This document shows, piece by piece, positions 1-11,863 of a DNA stretch of 64,000 bases. Position numbers and translations under genes: made by a program. Below the pieces are notes generated by a model. The model searched no databases, was not told the DNA's origin, and worked only from the letters and a program-made list of their open reading frames with translations. Numbering within the stretch: position 1 is the stretch's first letter; each line of letters opens with the position of its first letter. The stretch covers positions 20,719,589-20,783,588 of the forward strand of contig CM055100.1 in NCBI GenBank assembly GCA_029204225.1. The letters are read 5' to 3'. Source of the stretch: Diphasiastrum complanatum. Taxonomy: Eukaryota > Streptophyta > Lycopodiopsida > Lycopodiales > Lycopodiaceae.

Positions 1-165
1 GATACCCATATTGCCTAAAAAAATTTCAAAAAAAAAAAAATTCGATTCTACACGATTCTGGGAAAATTCCGAATCGCCAATTGGAATCGCGATTCTGATC
101 GCGATTCTGAATTGATTCTGATCGCGAATCTGAATCGTGATTCTGAATCGCGCTACAACTATGAT
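1..165. repeat. Dispersed A-run plus GATTC/GAATC palindromic repeat, copy 1
   Basis: The segment opens with GATACCCATATTGCC, then an A-rich run, then about ten GATTC or GAATC words, several forming GAATCGCGATTC-type palindromes, and ends near a CTACAACTAT word. The same order (same opening word, A-run, GATTC cluster, GCAACTATAA end) recurs at 26260-26400, so this is a repeat of about 140-165 bp. The left end may be cut by the window. No coding potential and no recognised family. Confidence 0.7.
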
Positions 166-276
166 TATAATACACACAAAGCAAAAAGATCAAAAATATG
201 AGAAAAATTTGTAAAGCAAAACGTAATTAGAAAGTAGTTTACTGAAATGAACTTTATTCTTATTTCACCAACATAC

Positions 277-602
277 TTTGCAGTTGTTGGTAGCTCTCTG
301 ATAGCTTTTGAAAGAAGAGCATCAATATCTCTATGCGTGAATTCGACAGAATTTGGCTTAACATATAGAAAATTTGATACTCCTTCTTTATCAATTTTGA
401 TAGATATGATATTCAAGCTACAATGATGACTGCATCAAGACAAATTTTAATATCATAACATAGAGAAGTAAAAGACATCAAGGAAGAAAACAACATATCT
501 TAAACACCAATACTTACTTATTTTCATATGACAGCAAATATACTTTTGCCATTGGACTACACCCAATAAAATATTGCTGGTCATTTAAGCTGGCATTCTC
601 AA
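277..602 (-). CDS. Unidentified host protein, two internal exons of a partial gene
   Basis: Two exons on the - strand join in phase. The upstream exon is 602 to 518: acceptor ..AACAG, donor GTAAGT, 85 bp, reading ..ENASLNDQQYFIGCSPMAKV.. to ..YLLSYEN. The downstream exon is 417 to 277: acceptor ..TTGTAG, donor GTATGT, 141 bp, reading from LNIISIKIDKEGV to ALLSKAIRELPTTAK. Exon 1 ends with two bases of a codon that exon 2 completes with its first base, so about 75 codons are open across a 100-bp intron. I do not recognise the family. No membrane segment or low-complexity sequence is visible. Further exons must lie left of base 1, and perhaps right of 602 beyond the retroelement remnant. It could be an old gene fragment, but paired splice sites with matching phase argue for a real gene. 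Confidence 0.5.
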
Positions 603-744
603 CTGTTAATGCAATCATAAAAATGAGCCGATATAAAAAATGGACTGCAAGGTTTCCCGACTTATGCTATGTTGCAAAAAGGCCTAAGATGTCTCAAAGA
701 TAGCATTTGAAATTTCAAACTCTTTTTTCCAAGTGTACTTTTGA

Positions 745-2500
745 TGGTTGTTACCAGAGCTCAAAAGCATAAAGAAGTTCTAGTTGATCCAGTTTATGCT
801 GAATCTATACCAACTACAGATATACCTATTGCATTAAGGGTATATCCGAATCTCAACTCAGAAAAGAAGAGATACCATAATATGAGGTAGTGGATTAAAC
901 AATTGCAAGAAGAAGAGGGATTAGAAGCAGCTAAAGCAGCAGCCGAAGCCTATTCTTCACCCGTGCCACCTTCGAATTTACATAATCCATGAACGGATGT
1001 TAGTACTCAGTTACCCCTTCAAGATGATAGAATCTGAAGCGCCGCAAACGGAAATGATCGTGAATATTCTGTCTAGCAAGATGGATATTACATTGGGAGA
1101 ATTTCTAAAGCTGGTGCCGAAAGCAAAAGAAGCATTAGCAGAAAAGTTAACTCAGATTGAACCAGCAGTCCATCATGAGCCACTCTTTTGTGCCACATTT
1201 GAAGAATCAAGTGAAGTGCTCAATGTAGGAGCATCATGGGAAAGTGAGCAACGAAACATCACCCTATCAATACAACATAGACAGTTTGGTAAAGAATCAA
1301 CTATGATTGATGGAGGTTCAGGTGTTAACCTGATTTCAACAGTGCTATGTGCAAAGTGGGGCCTTAGCAAGATAAAACCTGCAACTTTTTCCACTAAGCT
1401 AGCTGATTAAACGACAGTCTGTCCTAAGGGGATGGTAGAAGATGTATCTATCAAGATTGTCGGAGTTTAGTTTGTCATTACTTTTGTAGTAATGGACTTA
1501 TTTGATGCACAGAATGTTTACAGTGTCTTATTGGGCTGTATGTGGTTACGAGTTGCGCAAGTAGTTCATAATTGGGGCACCAAAAAATCACTTTTGAGAA
1601 TCATGGACATGCAGTCAAAGTTGATCCAATCACTTGGACTATCAAGCCAGTGGTCCAAAAAGGGGATGATGATTCATCAACAATGGATCATACGTGTGAT
1701 CGACATGTAAATAATTTGGGAGTTCATTATGACTCTCAAATTGATAGTGTCAATTGGAACCAAGCTCTTGCAACAATGGGTTGTACAATAAGCTACTTCA
1801 CCAGATCGAACTTTGGATACACCAATCACTTTTCCAGTGAATGATGAACATAGCTTGGATATCAACAAATCCAATACCGGACCAGATTAAACATGAGTTC
1901 ACGCCTTGTCTTACGATGAAAATGTAGAACTTATAAATGAGCAGATTTTAAATCATATGGATCCTACGAGGTTTAAAATCCGAGATATTCCTGAAGAACC
2001 AACAATAAGATCACCTAAAGTAGTTGTATTGAAGGAAGAAAAGGCGACAGCAAGCAAAGCAACATTACAATACGGTCCTGAAATGGGAAAAAATATCGAG
2101 AGAACCAGTTTCTAAAGTTATACCACCTTTATTGGATAAAGGTAAAGGAAAGATCAAGGCTGATTCTTTAAGTCAAGGTCCTTGCAAGACATCACCATCA
2201 AGGAAGTCGTCACCTTCAAAGAAGACCACATCTTCTAGAAAGTCATCACCTCCACGATCAATTCCTACCAAGAAAGCCAAACGAAGAGCCAAGATCAATC
2301 CTTTTGAGGAAGAACAATCACATAAAGTATAGCATGATATGCTAGAGCATTTCAAACGTTATACTCTTGATGATGTTGTCATTATGTTACCAAAAGCTTA
2401 TCATAAACCAAAAGAGCAAGTACCAGAATTGGGACGCCCATGTCCTCAATCCACTATATAAGTGGTTAATTCGAATCATTGTACCTGTTCTCTCTTCATT
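745..2500 (+). pseudogene. Ty3/gypsy-like gag-protease remnant
   Basis: Degenerate coding sequence in several frames. About 745-990 reads like the end of a gag region. At 997-1410 an open stretch contains an aspartyl-protease-like segment, MIDGGSGVNLIS, near 1304-1340; the usual DTG/DSG is DGG, as in several plant gypsy lineages. Open fragments follow at 1492-1710 and 1906-2115, and a Lys/Ser/Pro-rich basic stretch lies at 2132-2332 (repeated SPSRKSSPSKK-like words). Stops and frameshifts separate the pieces, no reverse transcriptase follows and no LTR is visible. The family call rests on the protease motif only. Confidence 0.5.
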
Positions 2501-3836
2501 TCAATATAAGCAGATTGGCCCTCTTATGGAATGGATCTTGAATGTCCTTGCTCTCTATCTCTTTTCCTCCATCACTCATGCTTTCTTTGTATTTGCTAAT
2601 TGTTGGATTTGATGTTATTGGGATTGAATGTTCTTATGTTTTTTATGAGAGAGAAGAGGAGAGAGAGGGCCACGTTTCTGTCATTGTGAAATAGGGTTAA
2701 TGGTTGTAGTGTTAATGGATCTAGTGTTAATGCTTAGTGTTAATGAATCTTAATGTTAGTATGCACATGCTGGATTTGAAATACGCTATTGTTCTCATGG
2801 GAACGAACCTTCGCGTGACAACTAACCTCGTCTCCTTGATGCTTGTGAGCTTGGATCTAGGGTTGAGGCTAGGATTATAGGAAATAGCCCACTACAACCA
2901 CCAAGGCACCGCAAGACGCCGCTGAATATTGCAACAACTACGATTGCGGTCAACATGTGGTTGTGACAAACGCCGCCATATCAGTCTCCCAAAGGAGATC
3001 ATTGACCCCCTATGTACACATTGTAAAGCTTTCATTATAAGTTACAAAATACTTCCCGGGTACAACGAAGTACTTATTTAGATGACAAGTATTTATTGTA
3101 ATTAAATACATGAATGTAGTATATAAATACATCTGCATCACACACTCTATGTGATGCTCTGCCAACAGAGCGAATGATATCGAGCATCCAAGTTACGCCT
3201 CCATTTTTGGCTGTAACACATTCAGTGTTGTTCAAGCTTTCATTGTAATATAGAAGCAACACGTTCTATCATCTGTGTTTAATGTAGATGTATGATGTTG
3301 CAATTTGATTACATTCTTACTACTTGTTCACGCTTGTTTTGCTTTATACAGCCAAAGATCCACACTTTTCCACCTTAAATCCCTAGCTCACATAGAAGAA
3401 GAGGTTCTTGGGCATTTGTCAATCTCTCTCTCAGAGTTTTTTTCCAGCTCTCCACCACACCGAGGTCGCCCTACCTCAGGCTGAATACAATGATTTGCCA
3501 CACTTCAAGTGATCTAAAAAATGATGCAAGTAGAGTTGTTACTACTTCACACTCTCTCACTACAGCTTGAGCTGCAAAATGCTCAAATGTTCACCAAACT
3601 TATCCTAGTCAGTTGCCAATGGTTTCCCCATTGTATTTGCCTCCTTGTCTTCTAAATAAACTCTTCAAAGCGTGTTCAAGCACTTCCTACCATGCTTCAA
3701 TGTCTGCAATCTGCTCAAGAGACTGTTTTCATCAACACTGTAAGTTCTCTTGTTTTCACCTCGTGTGAAAGACTATCTCACCTCAGTACAAAGCCAGTGA
3801 CAAGCCGAACCCAATGGTCAGGCACTCAGGATCAGA
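2501..3836. other. Unassigned sequence with AT-rich and GTTAATG-rich patches
   Basis: No gene found. At 2695-2760 the word GTTAATG recurs at short intervals. At about 3070-3140 there is a TATTTA/TAAATAC-rich patch. The stretch next to the LTR at 3852 is probably internal sequence of that - strand element, but it has no readable protein. Confidence 0.4.
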
Positions 3837-4084
3837 GGAGCTCTCATACCATGTCAATGATCTGATAAGCACTATCAATCAATCAGCATAAGCAATCACC
3901 AAGAGAAAGAGGAAGAACACACCATCACACTATCACACTAAATAACAAAGAGTACAATAACCCCTGAATATATAGAGAGAGAAACTAGTAGTTGACTATA
4001 GACTAGCCTACGGCTACTTACAATTGGTAACAGCTGTCAACAGTAATTCGTAAACAGTAATAAGTTTATCATTGGTTTCTAACA
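3837..4084 (-). mobile_element. LTR (3852-4084) with primer-binding site, copia type
   Basis: Read on the - strand the segment begins TGTTAGAAACC at 4084 and ends TCATTGACA at 3852, a 233-bp unit with TG..CA ends. It is followed directly by TGGTATGAGAGC (3851-3840), one mismatch from the initiator-Met tRNA primer-binding site TGGTATCAGAGC. This is the expected 5' LTR/PBS junction. The body would lie at lower coordinates, but no gag or pol is readable there, so the element is degenerate or non-autonomous. No second LTR was found. Confidence 0.6.
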
Positions 4085-4095
4085 CACTCCAAATG

Positions 4096-4097
<2 letters not shown>

Positions 4098-4141
<44 letters not shown>
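4098..4141. repeat. (CT)n microsatellite
   Basis: An uninterrupted CT dinucleotide run of about 44 bp lies 13 bp outside the LTR end at 4084. Confidence 0.95.
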
Positions 4142-4146
<5 letters not shown>

Positions 4147-4177
4147 TTAATAAGAAAAAAGAAAAAAATAATTAAAG

Positions 4178-4202
4178 CCCTATATTATAAAATAATATAG
4201 GG
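4178..4202. repeat. Short perfect hairpin
   Basis: Arms CCCTATATTA and TAATATAGGG are exact reverse complements around a 5-base A/T loop. Next to A-rich sequence. Function unknown. Confidence 0.6.
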
Positions 4203-4393
4203 TCTAAAAAAGGCGCAATCTAAATTTTGACTTTTTAAAGAAGATAATGGTGTTGCCTCTCAGCCGAATTTGTGGGACAACAAAATTTATGTCAAAATTC
4301 TTTTACATAGCATACCTACCTTCATGCAAAGAAAAAGGGCAAAAAAAACATTGAAAATAAAAGTAAAAACATAAATTAGAGCAGGGAAGGAGG

Positions 4394-4482
4394 GCCGCCA
4401 AGGCAGGCAGTTTGCCCAATGAGGGTAAATGCTCTTCCTTTGGGGAATGCCCTTGGAATGCAAGGTTCAGACCCCCTAAAAA
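4394..4482 (+). repeat. tRNA-derived SINE-like segment
   Basis: The order of motifs resembles a degenerate tRNA: GTTTGCCCAATGAGGGTAAA sits where an A box would be, and about 35 bp later GCAAGGTTCAGACCCCC resembles a B box and T-arm (consensus GGTTCGANNCC). The D and acceptor arms do not fold into a convincing tRNA. It is best read as a SINE head or tRNA relic. No tail or target duplication was identified. Confidence 0.3.
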
Positions 4483-5902
4483 TCAAATAAATGTCAATCT
4501 TCTAGAATACCAAATAGGCCTGGCCATTTTGCAAACTGCGAAGTTCGATTGTACAATTCCAATTTTCGAGACTCCAGAGTCCAGCTTCTCACCTCGCTTC
4601 ACGTTTCTGTGCAAGCCAGGTCAGATGACTCAGCTCTGAGTGCTCAGTCTCAGCTCGCATTAACACCAACGTATACAAGTCAACGGCAGACCAAACACTC
4701 GATTGCAGAGTCAGATCAGCATCAGCTCACTGTATCTCACTCCCATTTATCAGAACACCTTGTAAAAGGAGCAAAGCCCATTTTGACTATGCTATGGGGA
4801 ATCAGGATTTTGGGTTTTGTCGGTAGAAGCAATTTAGAAAGTCATCTGTCCATCTGGCATCACCAACAAGAATTGCACTAGAAAAGCGCTTGAGTCCTAT
4901 TACCACAGTGACACTGATTGTCAGTGAAGACATATACACTTGTAGTAGAGATTTGGAGCACTTCTATGAATGTGGTAATCCATGTTCTTCGGATATCTAT
5001 ACTTTATGCTTCTAAATTCTAACTTCAACATCACTTTATTCGGCTTGTAGTCTCGACATTCGTGAGATCAAGCAGTCTGTAGATGTCAGTGTCACTTCAC
5101 TCAAATTTTTTGACTCAGAAAGTCTTGCAATCCCTTGTTTCGATGGCCGCTAGTGGCTACACTGCAGCAATTACAACAGAATTTATATTCATATACCAAA
5201 ATCCGTAATACGTTCTACTGTCTACGTAGGTCTAAGGATTGACTCCGATTACGTTCTAGCCTCTGATTCTGAAATATGCTGCGGATCGCGGCAGCTGACC
5301 GCAGCTCCAACTTCGAACTTCCCTCCAAAGTCCAAGCACAGCTTCCCAATTAAGGGAAGCTTTGGACAATGTGAACAATTTATGATATTTATTTGTTTTG
5401 CTGCAGACATGTAGCGAACAACATGGCAAATGCAGAATTGGCAAGGTGGTTGTGCGCAATTATAATGTGCAGGATGCACCGTTGCCTCCCTCGATCACAT
5501 TCGCACTCCAATGGTACTGGGACGTCTTAATTAATGATAAATTCTCTGATTTCTAGGTGCCTGACGATCCATCCAATCTCAGTATCCACCAGGACTAACT
5601 CTGATCATCGATGGGATGCGTCTCTCTCATTAAATTGAGTTCAGCTCGTAGTTTTTCTGTAATTTGATGTTGTTTACAGATCAACATTTGCACGATCAAC
5701 AACAAGGATGAATAACTAGAAATGCTCATCTTTTACTTGGTTAAGTAGTAAGTAGGCCTACTTGGACGTAATTGGCAGTTTTGATCCAAGCTAATGTATC
5801 TCTGAAACTTGTAACCCAATAGTATATACGCTGCAATCTGTACAAGATAACCGTTGACCTCGAGTAGGAATATGGACATAAGTAAGTACTGCGAGTCAGG
5901 AT
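4483..5902. other. Unassigned sequence
   Basis: Only short chance reading frames. No splice-consistent gene model and no transposon protein on either strand. Confidence 0.4.
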
Positions 5903-6020
5903 ACAATCAAGTTACTACGACAGCGCCAAACGCCTTAGTGGTGGTCTATTACTGGTTAAGACGGACAATCAAGTTACTATGGCAGCGACAAACGCTTTGT
6001 GGTGGTCTATTACTGTTTCG
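5903..6020 (+). repeat. Two-copy tandem repeat, 62-bp period
   Basis: The words ACAATCAAGTTACTA, GGCAGCG/ACAGCG, CAAACGC and GTGGTGGTCTATTACTG recur in the same order 62 bp apart (first at 5903, second at 5965), with a few substitutions and one small length difference. Confidence 0.7.
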
Positions 6021-6694
6021 TCTTAACCGTATCTAAATTTGCTACGTCGTATCGTTCGAGCAGTGAGAAGTAATTAGAACAGTCGTTGTTGTCCCAAAAG
6101 CAAACCGTTATAACATGTACAATTGTTGAATAATTTTGTACATCACTCGGAGTATTACTTATATAACGATATATTGTGGCTAATCTGCATCAAATGCCTT
6201 GGTATTTTTAATTATGTTCCATCCATCTTGCATTTGCATGAATAGAAGGCGTGGAAGGAATTCAGTTGAACTTTGCGAAATTACTTAAACTTTATGCAAC
6301 TTAGGTTCACACAATTACGAGCGCAGTATCATACCACGAACAGTAAACTATTTAGCATCTCACTGGAATCTGATTAACAATTATGTATAGAGATTAAGTA
6401 GACTTGGATTCATTCAGAAAGTTAAAAGACATATATTTTGTCAATGCTCTATGTTCGAACTTCTGACTTTACAAAAAAAGTATCGTAATTCTGAATCGTT
6501 ACCCCAGAATAATTATTCTCTCCAAGAGTTTAGGACCAATATCTTACAAAAACATCTCGTGTTCTTAGATTGCCAAAGACTAGAATTTGATCATGCAAAT
6601 TAGATTGCCGGATATAGCTGATGCGAATTTGTGTTCAGTATTTGCTTAAGGTGGCAAAAACTTCATGTAAACCCATCATAATCCTGCAGCTAGT

Positions 6695-7658
6695 TCATGG
6701 AGTTAATTCGTACACGTAGTCGGTGTCTTCAAGCTTCCGCTCTGCAGGTTGCGGCTGTGTGCAACAAAATGACTTTCTTCTCGGTTTGTCTTTTGTAAAG
6801 AGATCTGACATCTGTGATTTATTCAAAGATTGCACGAAAATCTCCTGTTTCGAAGCAATTTCAATCAAGTTACTGAACAGCTTACGATAAATTTCATGCA
6901 GTACAATATCTGGCTTGAGCACAGGCTTTGTTCTTGCGTTTTGCTTGATGCAAGTCTATTGGGATAACAAAGATTTGACATCTTTAAGGCTTAGTACCTG
7001 AACATGCTCAGAAAGCTCTTGAAGAGGTTGCAGGCTTCCCTTAGCCATGGCTCGCAACCCTGTTCACAGAAAAATTACAATTTGCTTAGCTCGAAACGTT
7101 GTTTGTGTCCTAACGACTCCGAAGAAATTTTCAGTTAATGAATTGGAATTGAGTATCTGTTCCATCAACGCGGTAGTCGCGTCCATAGTACTCTGGGAGC
7201 AGACTAAACTGGCAAGCTACAATTAAATGCAACAACGATATAAACAGTAGTTCCTCAATCTCCACCGGGATAGAAGTTTAGTTACTACCCGTGGCTAAGC
7301 ATTTCAAAATACTCTTGGCTTGATCTCACTCTGACCAGTATGCTGCACTTTCAGAGAAATTATATGTAATTATAGTCGGTCTAAAGTTTAGCAAGACAAT
7401 GAGATTATGTTCAGCCATCTTGCCAATATATGTAACGACGGAGCCCAGCAGTTACTAATCTACGAAAAAAGCAATGACCTAGAAAAGAACTTGTTTTAAT
7501 ATTTGGCAAACAACAACCATCTTACGCAATAAAGCCGATCGAAAGGGAAACATACCAGTACCAGGATTGACAGGACGAGCAGCAAAGCAACTCGTTATAA
7601 GCAGTGCGTTGAGGAGCATGCACGTGAGCTGACGAAAACGGACTGGTGAGATTGCCAT
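6695..7658 (-). CDS. Small secreted protein, PSK-precursor-like
   Basis: Three exons join in phase. Exon 1 (7658-7556) starts at ATG and gives MAISPVRFRQ followed by LTCMLLNALLITSCFAARP: a short basic n-region, a hydrophobic core and an FAA cleavage site, which is a good signal peptide. Donor GTATGT. Exon 2 is 7059-6998 (acceptor GAACAG, donor GTACTA) and reads GLRAMAKGSLQPLQELSEHVQ. Exon 3 ends at TGA at 6695; its acceptor is probably after CTCAAG at 6914 (84-nt intron), with 6944 (54 nt) less likely. The mature part is charged, has a CC pair, and ends ERKLEDTDYVYELTP. PSK precursors have a signal peptide, a variable middle and a C-terminal (H/T)DYIYTQ that is tyrosine-sulfated and released by subtilases. 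Here the DY-x-Y pattern is kept but the core reads YVYEL. About 127-137 aa, longer than most PSK precursors. The family call is tentative; secretion is better supported. Confidence 0.42.
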
Positions 7659-8852
7659 TGCTTCCAAGAGTGCAATGTCTTCCTATTAATCGAACAATCA
7701 CAGATGTTCACAGCTCGATAGCCCACAACTCCTCTCAAAAACAATTACGCTTCTTAGAATGATATTAAGAACCCAACTATATGAGAAGCTCACTAGTAGT
7801 TGTATAAGTTTATAACCCAGAATTCAACGTTTTATAGAAGAAAACTTTGCATTGGTATATTAAGCACCAGATTTTTTGACATTGAAAATTTCCATGGCAC
7901 TGTTTGGGGGCTCTCATTAGAAAGGCACCTGCAATGCCTATGCTTGCACAGGTCCCACACCATCGAAGGGGATAGATATGCTTTTTCTCCGGTTACTCCA
8001 TCCATCCAAGGATCACCCTTGGATGGAGTGGGGCGAGTGCACTCCTTGAGCATTCCCCTATTTGGCACCTTTAGATATGACTCATGAGTGCATTGTTCAT
8101 CAACAAACACACTTAAAACCAACATTTAACAAAAATCCCACAATGGAAGAGGCAAAAGTTTAGGGTGTTTTCACACACAAGGCTTAAGGGATGTCCATTT
8201 GTGATAAAACTCAACTTCATTGGAGAGACACAAAAATTCTAACATCATTACACCATTTCAAGCAGAAAAGTAAGGGTGAGTTAGCAAAAAATTGATAACT
8301 CGGGCTGAGTGAACATGCCAAGGCACTGCCCCATGATATCTCCATTATAATGGGGTTCCTTTTTTTATGGGACATTCAAAGTTAAATTCTTTAGGCGACA
8401 TAACATCATGTAGGTTGCTATCGATAGAAAAATATATATATATTGTAAGGGTCCACTATGCATGTTTGTGTAGATTTAGCATTTTTTTCAACCCTAGACA
8501 CCTCCAATCATAAAAATTTCCTAGTAATTAATGCTAGGAGCCCCTTTCTAAGTTAGTTATTGCATTTTATTTTCCCTTCTGTTCGTTTACCTCTAACTCC
8601 TTCATATGAGCTCGGATTTCAATGTCGTACAAAGCAAACTTCATCAGCTCAACAAGATGGACAGTGTAAAAGTATTTTTGTACCAAAACTTGACCCTCTT
8701 CAAAAGTTATTTTTCTTTTCTCTAATTGATAACTCATGCCTATTGTCATTGCTTAACTACACCCTGCTAACTTTGGTTTCCATACAAATTTTGAAGTTCG
8801 TCCCAAGTTTGCAATCCGCAGTTACAACTTCAGTTATTCCACATCAATTCCA
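7659..8852. other. Unassigned sequence upstream of the secreted-protein gene
   Basis: This should contain the promoter of the - strand gene ending at 6695. A short inverted repeat around 8000-8030 (ATCCAAGG / CCTTGGAT) is visible. No coding exon recognised. Confidence 0.35.
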
Positions 8853-10080
8853 ATGGATTGGGATTATGAACAAGAGGATGATAGTCAGTCATATTGTGAT
8901 GACAGTTATGACAATGATGTGGAAGAATGTTGGGATCAAGGTGACGATTATACCAAAGATTATGACCATAATGACGACATCGCTGATGCCAATCAATATC
9001 AAAACCAAAATGATGATTTTGCAAATGATGATTACTATCAAAACTACAACAACATTTCTAAACTTGACCATTACTTTGAAGATCTCAACAACGATCAAAA
9101 AAATGAAGAACAACACGAACCAGTCACTGAAGATGGCTCTGTAGATGAAGTAGTTGAACCATTCGACGGTCAGGGTGAACTAGAATTCAATGATGGTGAT
9201 TATGCAGATCAAGATCAATTCCAATTTACTACTGAAGATCAGCTTGAAGCGATAAGTGTGGATGAGCAACAATAGGAGCAATGTGGTATAGAAGATCAAT
9301 ATGAGCCCATGGATCAATTCTATGATCTTGAAGACTTCAAAAGACGACATCACCATGGTGCAGAACAACACTTTGATCGTAATGAAAATGATAATGTTGA
9401 TTATGAGGCTTATGAAGACACCTATGAAAGTGAGGAAATTGATGGAAATGAAGGATGTTCTCTCTACGGTCACTACATGTATGATTGGTCCTTCTTTGAT
9501 GGGTACATCATTTGTTGATGCAAATGATTTTAAGGAGCAAGTGGAATGAAAATTTCCAATCCCTATGTCAATTATGTGGGAAGTGTAATGCCATCAACTC
9601 AACAACAGCGGGTCAACATCAATATCAAGTAATAATGTAGACCCTACTATCAGTAGAGTGACTAGTGGAACAAAGGAAATATTAGGTACACTTTTAACTA
9701 CCATACAGGATAGTACCATACAAACGAAACAAACATGGCAACAATTACAAGAAAGGTCAGAGCAAAGATGGGAAAAAATGTACAACAAGATAGTTGCTCG
9801 TTTTGAGTCTATCTTGCAATCGGCTGGTATTCCACAACAACCAATTGAGATTCAAACTACTAATCTTGAATGGTGTACCACTGTTGATGTCTACGAAACA
9901 ACGCTTCCCCTAGTCCAAGGAAATACTTCCAAGCCAAACGCAGATATTGATCGAAATGTTTTGAGTAAACAAGATCATGAATCTTCTGATGAACCTGATG
10001 TTTTGGAGGAAGAGAGCAAAATTCTTAATATTGATTGTGACTATCGAACAACATCAAATTATTTCTTTCAAACTTTTTAA
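8853..10080 (+). pseudogene. Asp/Asn/Gln-rich acidic protein, gag-like, interrupted
   Basis: From ATG at 8853 the frame encodes a very acidic protein (MDWDYEQEDDSQ..., many Asp, Asn, Gln, Tyr) to a TAG at 9273, continues in the same frame to 9518, and after a frame change is open at 9658-10080 (..MTSGTKEILGTLLTTIQDST.., KQTWQQLQERSEQRWEKM), a helical, coiled-coil-like part. Similar acidic sequence resumes at 10413-10550 and, after the inserted copia element, at 16745-17036. A purine tract and LTR-like start at 17600-17611 close the unit. No zinc knuckle, protease or RT is seen. I infer the gag-like protein of a non-autonomous LTR element; an ordinary host pseudogene is possible. Confidence 0.4.
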
Positions 10081-10191
10081 ACAGATTGAGGTACTACAGG
10101 TTTCTAAGTAAATTTAGCATTTGTAGAAGTTGTCCAATCCGACCGTAACATTTCAAATAGTCTCATTCACAGCACACACATTTCAGAAAGT

Positions 10192-10373
<182 letters not shown>

Positions 10374-10618
10374 TTTAATGCAATGAAACATTACTAGGCT
10401 AGCTGATCCTCCATGGAGACAAATCAATATCAGCAAAGCACCAATGGACAAGTGGATGAAGACCAGTTTGAAAATCTAGATCAAGAGAGTTGTAATGATT
10501 AGGTCGCATGTCATCATAAAGAGGTATATTATGAGCAGAACGAACTTCTACCATTGTAGTTAAATAAGTTAGAATTAAAGTAGAATCAATGTGCTAATGT
10601 ACTGTGGGTCCTTTCAGT

Positions 10619-10840
10619 TGATAAGGATCAGTTGGCCTCGCCACGAGGCAAGTCGACGGGACACGCATCCCATCAACGACAACCTGGGTCATGCATGGGT
10701 TGCCTGAGCAAACAACTATATGTACAATGTAATTTCATCTTGAGAAATACAGTTGCTATGTGAGCTTGTTGTGGAGAGTCTTTTCTATCTATGTTAATGT
10801 GTAGCATAATCTGTGTTCCTGTTCGAAGCAAATTCTAAGT
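10619..10840 (+). repeat. copia 5' LTR
   Basis: Matches 16419-16642 almost base for base from ATAAGGATCAG through AATTCTAAGT. The exact first base is uncertain because the two copies differ just before ATAAGG. Confidence 0.85.
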
Positions 10841-10852
10841 TGGTATCAAAGC
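10841..10852 (+). promoter_or_regulatory. Primer-binding site (initiator-Met tRNA)
   Basis: TGGTATCAAAGC directly follows the 5' LTR and is one base from the standard plant TGGTATCAGAGC. Confidence 0.8.
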
Positions 10853-11863
10853 TGTACAGGGAGTGTACATTATACAACATCGCCGTTGAAGAGAGCTTTG
10901 GGAGAAATGTCTTCTGAGAGTTCGGGGTTTACGATGGGTTGAAGACGGAAGGAGAAATACTAGTGCAGAGAGTTTGACACACAGAAGCTTGGTGAGCTTG
11001 AGACTATATGAGGATTCAGAGACAAGGGTTGTCGGCTGAATCAGAACCTCAGCAAACGAAATTTTGAAATTCCGAAGCAGGCTATTTGGTGTTTGTAGTC
11101 AGTGTGCATTCAATTGGACACCGTTTGACAAACGGATTAAAGCATCAGAGTTCTAGCAGTAGGGTGACCTCAGAGCAAGAGGATAGGCCTGTTAGAACAC
11201 TATGAATTGGAAGCCAAGAAGAGTTTTGTGTGAAAAACCCTGGTCTGGGGTTTGGGAGCATAAAATCAGAGATTTCTCTCTATTCTGAACCGTTTTGCAA
11301 GCTGTAAAAACCCAGAGGAGGCCGCCCTAGTAGTGCGAATCAGATCAGAGGAGGCCGTGGACAGCCGCGACCCAGAGAGAGAGAGATGAATGAGGGATGC
11401 CATAGCTAGCAAGCTTGGAAGCTTGAAAGTGGAGAAGCGGCCATGAAGAGCCCGCAAGCAGATTGTGCGACGTGAAGGAAGGTGGTGACTCCGTGTATTA
11501 GAGTGTGTCACGGCTCCAAGGATGTGGTTTAATGCCCAAATAGAATCTAGATCGTTGGATCCAGATACAAGATAATCAATGTTAGAGATGAGCTTCCTGT
11601 GGGCCGTTGGATTGCTATAAGCCATTAGATGTTGAAGAAAAGGTCTTGAAGGGTCTTGAAGTGCATTTTGGCCTTCAACTTCATTAAAAATTTCCATATT
11701 GAAATTGGAGTTGGGTCCCTTCACAAGTGAAGAGTGAAGTTTCTTCAAGGTGAAGAAACAGTTCAAAAACAAGGAAAATCCCTATTTTTGGGTCCTTTGC
11801 CTGTTTTGACCCAAACGACAGGCTACAACCTCCAAACGAAGGGCACCTAGACTGTACCTACAT

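Noticed and set aside
2888-2905. CACTACAACC as a CACTA transposon terminus
   Set aside because: Single occurrence, with no inverted partner, target duplication or transposase nearby.
4394-4482. A functional tRNA gene
   Set aside because: No consistent acceptor, D or anticodon stem can be folded; only box-like motifs remain.
6914-6943. Acceptor at 6944 for exon 3 of the secreted-protein gene
   Set aside because: In frame, but leaves a 54-nt intron, below the usual plant minimum; the acceptor at 6914 (84-nt intron) is preferred, though cDNA would be needed to settle it.
8889-9116. Ile/Val-rich open frame on the - strand, apparently a membrane protein
   Set aside because: It is the mirror of the Asp/Asn-rich coding strand (GAT/AAT codons give ATC/ATT on the other strand).
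11266-11772. 168-codon open frame on the - strand in the copia 5' region
   Set aside because: Antisense to the copia leader; Ser/Leu-rich, no motif and no splice or homology support.
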